From: Actinernus sp. WN-2022
Lineage: Eukaryota; Cnidaria; Anthozoa; Actiniaria; Actinernidae
DNA length: 64,000 nt
Assembly (NCBI GenBank): GCA_030867875.1
Contig: JAOWCC010000019.1
Span: forward strand, 103,279,006 to 103,343,005
Reading direction: 5' to 3'
Both the position numbers and the translations under genes were made by a program. Each line of letters starts with the position of its first letter. The first letter of the stretch is position 1. Positions 22,841 to 33,491 of this stretch are shown in pieces. The notes under the pieces are model-generated. The model was given only the letters and a program-made list of their open reading frames with translations, had not been told where the DNA came from and did no database searches.

Positions 22841-23689
22841 GACAAATACATTGTCTGTATAAAATTCGAAATGAGATGCTGAAGTGTGAGGGAAATATGT
22901 TAGTTCCTATTATTTCGAAATTATTCAACCTTATCTTGAGAACAGGAATTTACCCTGACATATGGACTTAGGGTGTTATTAGTGCAATCTATAAGTCAGG
23001 AGATAAATTATACCCATCGAACTATAGAGGAATCTGTGTGACGAGCTGTTTGAGAAAATTGTTTTGCTTCGTTCTTAATAACAGGTTACATACTCTCCTG
23101 AAAAACAAGAAGCTCCTACACCCCTCACAAATTGGTTTTCTACCAGGCAATCGGACTGCTGATCATATTTTTTCCTTACGTACTTTGATTGATAAATACG
23201 TCGTCAATACAACAAGAGGACAACTATTTTGTTGTTTTGTGGATTTCCGAAAAGCATTTGATTCAGTTTGGCACCCTGGTTTATTACGGAAATTACTCAA
23301 CTATGAAATAGGTGGTCAATTTTTTCGTTTGATTTCTGACGTACTCTAAAACCGAATGTTGTATTAAGTCAGGCAATATGAGATCTAAGTATTTCAAGTA
23401 TAACAGAGGGGTTTGTCAGGGTTGTATTCTATCTCCTCTGTTGTTTAATTTATATCTAAATGATCTTCCAGGCATTCTACAAGATACTGATGGTCTGGAC
23501 CCAATTACCCTACCAAGTGGCTACCCGCTAAACTCTTTATTTTATGCAGATGATTTGGTCCTAATCTCTACCAATACCACGGGGCTTCAAAGGAGTATTA
23601 ATACTTTACAACAATTTAGTAAGGATTGGATGATGTCGGTAAACACTAAAAAGACCAAAGTCGTAATTTTTCAGAAACAATGTACAAGG

Positions 23690-23745
23690 GCACCCAACGA
23701 AGTTTTTCGGTTAAAAAGCTTTTCGGGAGAGTAAGTTGTTAGCCA
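23690..23745 (+). mobile_element. Terminal fragment of the CAAGGGCACCCAACGA MITE
   Basis: About 55 bp match one end of the element at 13717-14360: CAAGGGCACCCAACGA, then AAGTTTTTCGGTTAAAAAGC and GGGAGAGTAAGTT. It interrupts the LINE relic's coding frame just after TKVVIFQKQC. Confidence 0.7.
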
Positions 23746-23806
23746 AACTACGAATAGGAAATCATAATTTACGTTTAGGCTGAGTTGGTAGGCATGCACA
23801 ACCTAA

Positions 23807-24590
23807 GGGCCCGTTTACAAGGAGATAGGGTTACCCTAGCACTAGGGTTACCCTACCACTAGGGTTACCCTAGCGCTGGGTCATTTCCTCTTATTTTTAG
23901 CGATGTGTTTACAAGCAGGCGGGACAACTCAACTCGGCTGCCCGGGTTACCCTAGCGCTAGGGTTACCCTGTCTGAGAGCTAGGGTGACCCTAGCACTAG
24001 GGCTATGTTTTGCCCTTGTAAACGGTTTGCTAGGGTAACCCGCCTACCCGGGTCAACTCTATTTTAGAGCCAAATTTCACATTTTACGTTTCTGAAGTTC
24101 ACTAGCAATTAGTAGGTAACATAACAACATTCTAGGATACTAGACAGCTGCAATAAAGGGCACCACAGAAAGAAGAATCGACGTTAATACACTAAAACCC
24201 GCCCAGAACTCTACTCGTGTCCGCCATGAGTGTTTTTTTATGCTTGAATGATTTTGGCGGCCACGAGCCTAGCGGTCACAGGCCTACCAAAGAATCAGTA
24301 AAATCACAATCACTTCCACAGATCTGTTTGAACCGGATAAAAATGAAAGAAAAGTGGAAGAGTAATATTAGTAGCACATGTTTTCATTCATTAGTACGAC
24401 ATTTCATAAGAAACGGTTTTTCAAATGAATAATATATTTGAAAGAGACTTCAACTGGCTTGTGTTGAGTTGACCCGGGCAGTAGGGTAACCCTACCTGAA
24501 TCATTTTGCTTGTAAACCCGGGCTATCTTTGACCCTAGTGCTAGGGTAACCCTAGTACTAGGGTAACCCTATCTCCTTGTAAACGGGCCC
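23807..24590. mobile_element. PIF/Harbinger-like MITE, 784 bp
   Basis: Terminal inverted repeat begins GGGCCCGTTTACAAGGAGAT and continues AGGGTTACCCTAG at both ends. TAA flanks each side (23804-23806 and 24591-24593), matching the TWA target duplication of Harbinger elements. The subterminal region is rich in AGGGTTACCCTAGYRCT repeats. There is no transposase; a 71-codon open frame inside is probably chance. It interrupts the LINE relic just before its cysteine-rich tail, with the reading frame continuing on the other side. Confidence 0.8.
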
Positions 24591-24961
24591 TAAGATACCG
24601 AGAGAGTCCAGAACCTGCCAGTGCTGTCTGTCAACAGATATTGAAGACGAAAATCACTGTATTCTCCTGTGCTTCACATACTGATCTCAGGAAAAAGTTA
24701 TTTGATGACATAAGTAATTGTAGTAACAACTTCTCTAATCTTAAAGATATTGACAAGATTTTGTTTTTCTTCAATAGTCACCGTCGACTCGTGTATATGT
24801 AAAAAAACTAGGACACTATATATATATATGAAGCCTATGAGCGGCGAAACGTATTACTTTCACGTTTAGCTAGATAGATTTTTATTGTAATCGTAATATT
24901 TTTGTAAGCAATACCACCATGAATATGGGAATGCTAATAAAGTTGATTGATTGTATTCAAC

Positions 24962-25023
24962 CTCGTCCCCAGGGTCGTTTCGGGCTACATCTTGGAACTG
25001 ACCGAGAAGACCCTGGGGACGAG
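24962..25023. repeat. 62-bp palindromic element
   Basis: CTCGTCCCCAGGGTC pairs with GACCCTGGGGACGAG around a ~32-base loop. It directly abuts the 3' tail of the LINE relic. Confidence 0.75.
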
Positions 25024-25449
25024 ATTGGTGTGTATTTTGACTCGTTAAATGTTCACGACTGCACGCGCCCTGAAAAAGGTACATCCTTCAAATTTTGTTC
25101 AGTTAATCTCTTACTTGGTATCTTAAGTTTGCGTTACATGAATATTTCAGAAATTCGATTTTTCGGAAATTATTTGGCATCAAATTCCATCTAATTCCCA
25201 TATTTAACCTGAAAATGTAACTTCAGTTGAAACCTGCACTTTGCGTTTTCACGGTTTTGTACTAAAATAAGCTTTAAAAATAGCATATGGACTTCTGCAT
25301 AAAGTAAAAATAATATTGAGATAGGTCGACAAATCCCTACAAAAGTTGTAATCAGCAACGTATAACGTTCCAAGGAACACCATCCGCCTTATATTTCCCT
25401 TTGCTCAAACTGTTTTCCAACGCCGAAGCTGTTCACGGCTAGCTGGTGA

Positions 25450-26062
25450 TAATATATCTTTTTCTGATACTTTGATTTGCTAGACTCTCTTTCTTGGATT
25501 TGCTCACTGTTCTTTTGTGCTCGATATGCACATAGGATGAATTTTGAATAAAGCATCTTTCAAAAAAATTCCCTTTACCAGTTACCCGTAAAAAATACCT
25601 GCCGCTGAGTTTGACTCGAGTGCGAGTACGACATTTCATTTTGCACTCAAAATATATCATTCGCAAGGAAAGTAGAGATCTTCAAGTACAGCTAAACAAT
25701 ACTGGAGACATAAAAACAAGGTAGCAAGAGTATGTGTTTGCTTGTACAGTTGTGAAAAGTCGCACTCGTAAACCTAATTAGAATCTATAAAAGGCAGTAC
25801 AACTTGGCTTCCTGCCGAGTACTGTTCAAATCATATTCGAAGCATCCGGGGAAATTTCGTGGGCTCGATTGGGTTTTTAATCCGGTAGAAATATAAAATT
25901 CGTTATCCAAAGTGTATGTGTACTTCTTTTATGAAACTTATAAACAATCGAGAACATTTTAGTTCGACTAAAAGCTGGCCTTTAATTTATGTGTCCGTTA
26001 ATAAACAAACTAATCATAACATTGGCGCAAAGCACCATGGGCTCGGACACAGGGTAACGGCT
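25450..26062 (-). repeat. Interspersed repeat family Z, copy 2 (inverted)
   Basis: Reverse complement of family Z copy 1: CTTTGATTTGCTAGACTCTC through GTTCTTTTGTGCTCGATATG near 25470-25532, and AAGCACCATGGGCTCGGACA at 26028-26047. The middle is diverged or replaced. GGGATAGGGTAT-type short repeats follow at 26095-26205. Confidence 0.6.
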
Positions 26063-26463
26063 TTCGTAATGTAATTTTAATTTAAAACTATCTGGGATAG
26101 GGTATATATTTTTTGCTTCAAGACTGAGATAGGGTATAGATTTTTTTGCTTCAAGTCTGGGATAGGATATGGTAAACAGCATTTTTAGGTCTGGGATAGG
26201 GTCAGGGTTTTGAGGTCAGCTGAGGCAACTGGAAACTGACTGTTACCCTTGGACATCATAGTTGCTTTAGCTGCATAACAGTTTGTTTCCAGTTATCATG
26301 TGATGTTGATATGAGAGCATACATGTGTTCTATTTGGAAAAAAATTATGTTTATTTTGTTATTTATTAACTTTACAACTAGTCATGGTAGACACACAGAA
26401 AACTAATTACAAGACGATAGGACAAAAAATGAACTAGCTGAAGGGAAGAACACCAGGACATTA

Positions 26464-27298
26464 TGCATCAATCAGCGGCTTCCCCCTGGGGCCGACCCCC
26501 GGGGAACCCACGGGAACTCAGGGGCATTTGTCACGATTTGTCAGCTCCATGTTGCCCGAGGGTGTGGGGGAAAACAACACTTTTGCTACCGGTGGTTTAA
26601 CCCAGGGGACGGACCCTGGGGATTTGTAATATCAGGTCAGCGGTTTACCCAATCCGTTATTCCCGTAGATTTTTGTAGATTTCAGTAGATTTCAAATGAC
26701 AGGTCTGTACAACAATCACACAGTATTTCAGTTGTCTTTCAAAACACTAGCGTCGATTGATTTCTTTTCTATTCCTTACAAAGAAGCAAGAGCCAAGACT
26801 GCCGTGCCAGACGAGCAGCATGATGATTATGAGACGTGTTGTTTTTGTAGAGGTCCAGAAGAAGGGTATTAAAACTGTCCGAAAATGGTCTTTTAAAACA
26901 AAAATATATATTACTGCATTTTGCATCAACGTGTAACACTATATACATTAAAAGGTCATTGTGATCTTCTATAGTTTCATGATCCAGTGTGACAAATGAG
27001 CGCGAGGGCCCAGCTGCTTCATCTGGTACCATGGCCCCTGTGTAAAGATTAGCAAGAAGAGGGGCGAGCAACTGCCATCATTTGTGTGCTACTACTGCAA
27101 ATATCTATAGGTGATATGTAACTGATATTTGTTAACGTATATTACAGGGACCCATTATATTTGCCCCAGAGGGAGGGGATTTGTCAAAATTCTCCTGCCC
27201 CATACCCAGGGGGATTAGATGAGGTTTGAATTAGCGTTTGGACAAATCCCCCAGGGTCCCCGGGGGTCGGCCCCAGGGGGAAGCCGCTGATTGATGCA
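26464..27298. mobile_element. Harbinger-like MITE, 835 bp, GC-rich termini
   Basis: Terminal inverted repeat TGCATCAATCAGCGGCTTCC, then CCTGGGGCCGACCCCCGGGG, at both ends. TTA flanks each side (26461-26463 and 27299-27301), consistent with a TWA duplication. Inner CCAGGGGACGGACCCTGGGG-type blocks repeat the motif. There is no supported ORF. Confidence 0.75.
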
Positions 27299-27301
27299 TT
27301 A

Positions 27302-28740
27302 AGGGTCCCATATTAAGTTCACCCTAATAAAAAAATACAAATCAAAAATACTAATAAAAACATTTATAAAGGCAAAAATTGTATTTTACATGGCGTAACC
27401 TATTGTGCTATGACCAGCAATAAGGGTTATAGGAGCGGCAGTTTTCCAAGTTCTAGTTCTGTCAGCATTGAAAGTAGAGTCGAGTTTGGAAAAATAGTAG
27501 CTGTATAGTTTGTGTTTGCTGTATAGTGCAAATTGAGGGGAGCTAGGCCATTCCACAAGAAAACAGTGGTGTTTACCAAGTTGTTGCTTTGGTGATATTC
27601 CTTGCAAGTTGTTTATAAATCTCAAAAAGTTTGCACTTATTGCTATGGAAGCATTGGCATTCCAAATAAAGGGGTAAGAATCAAAATCTCATCATGTGTA
27701 CAGTAATGGTAAGTACATATAGTTATAAAAAATTTGACTTGAAATTCAGTGCCATTATTCAGGAGTACTCATCGGAACCGCTCTACAAAATATCCGCTCC
27801 GCAGGCTGAACTTGAGCTGGCTGGGAATTTCAATATTAGAGAGATCCTTGCTCTGTTTGCTGGGATTTTTTTGTAACTGCTTAACTTGCTATGATTTTGT
27901 ATCCAGATATTGATTCTGACTGGGAAACCTGGCGCGTGCGCATCTGATCAGGTGGTCCCACGTCACCTCCATCAAGTTCATTGCGGAATTAGTATTCCGT
28001 GTATTCTGTCATTTCCCAAGCACCTATAGTATAAAATATTGTTTATTGTCGCCCATTATAGTAACCAAAATAAAAACATAATTGCGAAATTGTTACCTTG
28101 TCAGGAAAATAAGTTCTGGTTTACTTGCTCTGGGAAAGGGTTTTCAATAATATCTATTTGCTGACAAAAATAGGTCCAAATACATTTCCTGGCGGGGAAA
28201 AATAATTCCCGAAACAGATCCTTGCTGGCAAATGCATTCTTAGAGTTGAGAGCTAGCTTGCAGTGCGGAGCAGATATATTTTCCCAGGATTGTTGAAAAT
28301 TAACCAGAAATGTTTCTGTCAGTGAATGCCAACTAATCAACAGCAAATCATTTTTTGAAAAATGTCTCGTTGGGTACTCCTGCCAATTCAATGCCTTCAT
28401 TTTCCAGAGAGGGGGGGGGGGACTCATCCCCATATTGAACTGATGGGGGTGCTCAGCACTCCTTTTAGGGGTAAAAATTCTCTTAATTGAACCTGTTCGT
28501 AAGAAGTAGTTATGGGCCCACCTGTTAGGGGACGGTTTAGAATGATTTATTTTAAGGTTCTTTTACAACAACATTGTGAGGAATCACTTTATATTTTTTA
28601 TTTTTTTATTACATATATATTTACATTTATATTTGCATTGCCCTTAAGAAAAAAACTACCCTGTAAGATCCCTGTAGCACCCCTGGAATTAGGGCTGCAT
28701 TGATAACCCTGTTGCATCCCTGTTAATACCCACTGAAAGC
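27302..28740. other. Non-coding stretch, no gene seen
   Basis: Several 60-110-codon open frames (27386-27625 and 28101-28433 on the minus strand, 27694-27876 on the plus) show no recognisable domains. 27785-27835 and the reverse complement of 28205-28280 share patches such as ATATCYGCTCCGCA, suggesting a decayed foldback element. Confidence 0.4.
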
Positions 28741-28945
28741 CTTGTTACAGCCCGTAAATTGGCACCAGGTAACCACCCTGTAACAACCATACCTTGACCC
28801 TGTAACAGCCCTGTGTAATATCCCAGCAGCAAAATAGTTTAAAAGCCTTATTACAACCCTGTCACAGGCCCAGTATTTTATTTTGGAAACAACCTTGTTA
28901 CAGCTCGTAAATTGGCACCAGGTAGCCACCCTGTAGCAACCCGTT
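28741..28945. repeat. Tandem duplication, 150-bp period, CCTGTWACARC-rich
   Basis: CCTTGTTACAGCCCGTAAAT at 28741 recurs as CCTTGTTACAGCTCGTAAAT at 28891, followed in both by TGGCACCAGGTARCCACCC. The surrounding 28650-28995 is an imperfect array of short CCCTGTWRCARCCC phrases. Confidence 0.75.
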
Positions 28946-29084
28946 CATACACTGTAACAGCCCAAGTATATGTAATCAGGGCTGTTGCTACCCTGTTGTA
29001 TGGGATACAAAGGTTGTTTGTTTGTTATTGTTGCCTGATCCATGCATGTAATTCCTGGCATGATGCAGTATAAATGAAACACCT

Positions 29085-29265
29085 CGTCATGAAATATTCA
29101 TGAAAATAATATTCATGAAATATAATATAATATTCCATAAAAATCATGAACATTGGGGAATGTGTTCATGAACAAAACAATTAGCTTGTAAGTGGTCATT
29201 AAATATTCATAAAAATCATTTTCAATGGTTCATGTACTTTTGTTATTTCATGAGATATTCAAATT
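29085..29265. repeat. AT-rich ATTCATGAAA-type degenerate repeat
   Basis: Repeated ATTCATGAAAATAAT / ATTCATAAAAATCAT phrases with no ORF. Confidence 0.6.
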
Positions 29266-29779
29266 ATTCAATTCAATGGCTAAAAATAAAGAAAGCTAAG
29301 TGAAAACAACTTGATGCTTTAGTTGCATTGTGTTTAATATAACAAGTTCATTTTTATAATCACAGTTAAAACCTGGCAACTTACTGTATTAATCCTAATA
29401 TTCAAAATGGTTGGATCGATTCAGTACATATCAATGATAAAAATCAGTAATAAAATGCAGCAGTTCAGAAAGTACTGCAAAGAAAAAGTCAATAATTGTC
29501 TGCACAGTACTTTCCCAGTTGACTGCATATTTTCAACAAACCACTTAATATGTGAAATGTTTTGGGGTCCTTCCCTATAAGAGGTTTCTCCACATGCAGC
29601 TGCAAGAGGGCCTTGGGGAAGTGGAGATTTGACACTTCTTTTCTTTCCAGACTAGACGAGGTATATAATTCCAGCTACATGTACATGAAAATCCCAATCA
29701 GTACTGAAATTTGCTGCAAAAATAGGCTGAGAGTCTTTCCTGGGTTGTCACTTGGTTGTCAGTCTTGTAGTTAGTCAAA
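29266..29779. other. Non-coding flank of the LTR retrotransposon
   Basis: No coding sequence supported. It is immediately followed by the 3' LTR. Confidence 0.5.
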
Positions 29780-29929
29780 CTCATTCAACTGTGAACTAGT
29801 TATCTTTAATAAAACTAAACATACGAAAGCCCATGTACAAACATGTGTTTCCAAGATGGACGCCACCGGTCTCCCCTAGACCCGAGCCCGCGATACAATT
29901 AATGATGCATTGCGCGGCCTGGTAATATA
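29780..29929 (-). repeat. 3' LTR
   Basis: 150 bp, near-identical to 40291-40440, differing at GAAAGCCCATG versus GAAAGCTCATG and CCCCTAGACC versus CCCCCAGACC. On the minus strand the motif TGTTATATTACC follows the polypurine tract, so the LTR may start at 29932. Confidence 0.9.
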
Positions 29930-29932
29930 ACA

Positions 29933-29945
29933 TCCCTTTCCCCTT
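29933..29945 (-). promoter_or_regulatory. Polypurine tract
   Basis: On the minus strand this is AAGGGGAAAGGGA directly before TGTTATATTACC, the expected plus-strand primer site upstream of a 3' LTR. Confidence 0.7.
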
Positions 29946-30064
29946 ATTTAAAACTAAAGGATAACCGTAATATGCATACAAGGTAAACATGACCTTCCAA
30001 AACGTAAACACAAGTTCGTGCAATGATAACGACAAATGTTCATCTCAGCGTTCATGAATCAGTT

Positions 30065-31597
30065 CTATGTTGTATAAGAGTCTACCCATGCTGGGGGTTT
30101 CCTGATCCGACCTGACCTACGAACCTCTGTTGTAGGCTCTGGCATGGCCTGTACGTCAGTAGTACCCACAGTAGACTTCTCTTGGTCCATGTTTACTGCA
30201 ACTACCTCTGTGTCCTCTGGTGTTGTAGTAGTTGTTTCTGTTGGTAACGCCTTACTGGTACTTTGGTCAGGTAACTTATGAATGGGATCAACAGTAGGGA
30301 CTGGCATTTCACTACCTTCTTCTCCCCTGCGGCCCTGTAGGTGATCTAGATGTCTCTTCCAGATTCTGCCATCCTGGAGTTTTACCAGGAATGTCACTGG
30401 GCCTAGTTTTTCTTCTAGCACACCAGGCAGCCATTTGGGGGTCCCGGCGAAACTCTTTGCCCATACTGGGTCTCCAACAAACAGCATGTACTCTTGACCA
30501 CTGGGTGTGCGAATCTCCCTCATCTTCCCTTGGTTGTAGAGTACTTTCTCTTGTAAGGATGGGTACACCAAATCCAGTCTTGACCTTGGCCTTCTGTTGA
30601 ATAACAGTTCTGCAGGAGCTGAACCTGTAGTAGACTGGGGTGTTAACCTATACCTGGCTAGGAAACGGTGTAGTCTTGTTTCAAAGTCCCCCGAAGTTTT
30701 CTTTAGGTTTTCCTTGATGGTCTGAACTGCTCTTTCGGCAAGGCCATTGCTTGCTGGATGATCGGGTGAGGTCCTGAAATTCTTCACTCGTGAATGATGC
30801 ACCATTGTCCGAGACAATAACATTCGGAACACCATGCGTGGCAAAGCTCTGCCTCAGCTTACCAATCGTTGCTGAAGAAGTTGATGTGGACATTATAAAA
30901 GCTTCTAAATACTTGCTGTGTGCATCAACTATGACCAAGATCATCTTTCCTTCGAAAGGTCCCGCAAAATCAATGTGTAATCGATACCACGGTTATTAAT
31001 ACGCAACTATACTCCAATCGTCATTAGGAGGATATTTCCTGTTCTCCTGACATGTCTGACAGTCCCGTACCCTTGCTTCGATATCGGCATCAACTCCGGG
31101 CCACCAGACATAACTCCGTCCTAGTGCTCTCATTCTAGATATCCCTGGGTGTCCCTGATGCAACTCATCTACTATTGCATCTCTACCCGCTGGAGGTATT
31201 ATCACCCTGGAACCCCACAGAACACATCCATTCTGACATGAAAGCTCTCCCTGTCGTTTAGAATAGGGTAGCAGGTGTTCATCGACTTTATCAGGCCACC
31301 CTCCCATCACCGCCTTTAGTACAACTGACAGCACAGGGTCTCTAGCCGTCCAGAAGGCTATGCGCTCTGCGGTCACTGGTGTGCACTGTAGTGTAGTCAT
31401 TGTTAGAACCACCTCCTCTGGGGTTGGTACCTGATTCGGTGTTTCGTTCAGTGGTAAACGACTTAGTCCATCTGCATTGCCCATCTGAGGCCCTGGCTGG
31501 TACTCTAGATGGTACTGATAATTGGCTAGAGTTAAAGCCCATCGCTGAATCCTGGAGCTTGTCATGGAAGAGATTGCTTTATCCTCTTTCAGCAAAC
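30065..31597 (-). pseudogene. Gypsy Pol C-terminal part: RNase H end, integrase and tail (broken)
   Basis: The frame enters from the insertion edge (LKEDKAISSMTSSRIQRWAL, end of RNase H) and reaches the integrase zinc region (ELHQGHPGISRMRAL...CQTCQ) at about 31170-31050. Two adjacent in-frame stops (TAATAA, 30993-30998) follow WSIVAY. The same frame then reopens into the integrase core: LHIDFAGPF, VDAHSKYLEAF and VSDNGASFTSEEF (first two catalytic aspartates). Near 30775 a deletion of about 30 bp changes frame. The other frame continues DHPASNGLAERAVQTIKENL (with the catalytic glutamate region), then a chromodomain-free tail ending RRSGRIRKPPAWVDSYTT at 30065. Integrase is non-functional as it stands. 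Confidence 0.9.
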
Positions 31598-31642
31598 CAT
31601 AGTTAGTAGAGGAGACTGGTTATGAAAGCCGGCGGACTTCAA
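31598..31642 (+). repeat. Left terminal inverted repeat of the P-like element
   Basis: 45 bp beginning CATAGTTAGTAGAGGAGACT, matched by the reverse complement at the right end. Preceded by AGCAAAC, the target duplication. Confidence 0.9.
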
Positions 31643-31718
31643 GGGCGCCAAACAATAGCGGCTCTCTGATGTTGAGCGTGCACGTCACGTGACACTGACC
31701 CTGCACCAGTGAAACAAG

Positions 31719-33044
31719 ATGGCGGAAGATACGGACGCGCTTTTCTTATTTGGTGATGATTTGGAAGCAATTTTAGATGCATTGGAGGAAGATGACGGTG
31801 TACAAGAAGAATTTTCAGCTGCTGTGAGTAATGTAAGTGTAGAAAATCGGATTTTTGACTCGAATTCTCGATCGAACAAGCTAAAAAATCTGCACGATCT
31901 TGCTTCGTATGAAGTAACACATTCGCCATTGCCCATGTGTGTTGTGCATATTATATGTGTATAATGTCAGTGAAAACAGCACAAAATGTCTTTTAAGCAT
32001 CCATCCTTGCTTTAACTTATTGCAGCTTTTCGTTTATCTTTCGTTTATAATTTATATAGGCACAGACTCGAGAAATTATTTGTGACTGCGGAAAGAAGTA
32101 CAAGACTGGAGGAGGATATGAAAGGCACAGGGCCACGAAGCATGCAGAAAATGATAGGGAGATGGTCAAGTTCACAGCAAACCTTCTAGCCGAGATAGTA
32201 AGCAGTGCTGTGCTGAAGGTTAGAGAGAAAGGAGTTCGATGCAAGTCTTAGGAATGAGATGACTGGCCTCGTATTCGAACTGGAGGAAGGATCTCAAGAA
32301 TTCTCTCTTCTCAAAACAACCTATGAATCACTTCAAAAGAAAGGAAATGTTGCAGTGAATGCCACCAAATACTTCAAAGGACTTACACGGAATGCAGCAA
32401 CTTTGCTTGCAATGAAGGTGGCAGACAGTATGGTGGTACACTGCAAGCAACAGAAGCACTCTACTACAAGCAGTGAAACCTTGCCTCCGCTGACAGACAA
32501 ACAAAAGGCTGGTCTACAGTATGTTGCTGGATATGTTCTACAAAACCTCTACAAGAAACACTATAGAGTTAATTCGGATGAAAGCCAACAAGCTATGGCC
32601 ATCCTCAAGGCTGGAAAACTGGAAATTAGTGACTCACAGAAGCAGAAGCTGGTATCAAGTTTGAACAGAGGAGGGCTTTGGGCAGTTACTTTACCAGCAC
32701 AGAAGATTTTTTTGAAGACTGAACATTATTTCAGACAATCAACTTTGAAAGCTGGTTTGCAAAAAAATGACATTGTGGGTATAACTCTCAAATCGACTAG
32801 CGATGGTGATGTATTGGCCAACTACCATCTTATTGTGGCTGATGCTGGATGCAAACCTGACAGTGATGTTAAGAAGGGTATTTTGCATGACATTGTGAGC
32901 TTATATGTAAGAGTGCGCTCATTCTCCTATGCTAAAGACATTGTCCAGCGGTATAAAATTAAGGCTAAACAAATTAAGAGCAAGTCTCTGCGTAAAGAAA
33001 TCAGCAGAAGTTGCCAAGAAAATGAACAACAAAGGCAGAAGTAA
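31719..33044 (+). pseudogene. Second gene of the P-like element: C2H2 zinc-finger protein, frameshifted
   Basis: Exon 1 runs 31719-31823 (or to 31832; both give a GT donor and phase 0) and encodes an acidic start (EEDDGVQEEF). Exon 2 begins at 32060 after TTTATATAG. It encodes a finger-like motif CDCGKKYKTGGGYERHRATKH (C-x-C-x12-H-x4-H), then AENDREMVKFTANLLAEIV. Near 32220-32230 the frame shifts by one base: the first frame stops at 32248, while the next runs on through SLRNEMTGLVFELEEGSQEF to 33044 (about 270 residues more). The long C-terminal part includes LTDKQKAGLQYVAGYVLQNL and a basic tail. I do not recognise its family and no transposase catalytic motif is visible. It could be a DNA-binding accessory factor or captured host gene; function is not known. 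Confidence 0.7.
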
Positions 33045-33491
33045 AACAGACAATTATTTTATTGTATGAAGATGAAATTGATATAATTATATAAACATTG
33101 ATATTTACTATCACAGTACAGTGTCTCAAAAGTTATCCAGGGTGTCTAAGGCCAAAAAAATATCTCCTTCAAAAAGTGGACTTAGTAAGTTGGATCAGTT
33201 TTAATTATTTGACCATGAATCTGTCATTGTTTTAAAAAATAAGCACTTTTTATGCCAACAACACCACATTTAAGCTAAAATTGACAGAAAGTCACTTAGG
33301 ACATTCTTGCCGGGAGCCCTTCAATTACAAATACTGATCAAATAGTTGAACCGTGACCTATTTACAATTTATCACAAATTAGTGTAATTTTGTTTACTAA
33401 TCTTGCACAGTTATATTGTTTGCACTCTACCATGGATACAGGTAATAAAACAAAAAAGCAGACATTTTGCTTCCGTTCAAAGACAAAACAG

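Larger units (their letters stand above)
22900..24955 (+). pseudogene. LINE (non-LTR retrotransposon) RT relic, 5'-truncated and interrupted
   Basis: Reverse transcriptase motifs are clear. 23085-23330 encodes SQIGFLPGNRTADHI and FVDFRKAFDSVWHPGL. 23390-23680 encodes GVCQGCILSPLLFNLYLNDL, the catalytic FYADDLVLIS, then WMMSVNTKKTKVV. Upstream, 22900-23037 continues the frame (GIYPDIW, SNYRGICV) through a TAG near 22968. Downstream, after a Harbinger-like MITE, 24595-24800 encodes a cysteine-rich tail (CQCCLSTDIEDENHC). The 3' end is AATAAAGTTGATTGATTG at about 24938-24955, a short tandem tail. Lesions: the stop, a frame change near 23350-23378, a ~55-bp hAT-type MITE fragment at 23690-23745, and the 784-bp MITE. 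The endonuclease is absent. The cysteine tail resembles the relic at 56483-56925. Confidence 0.85.
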
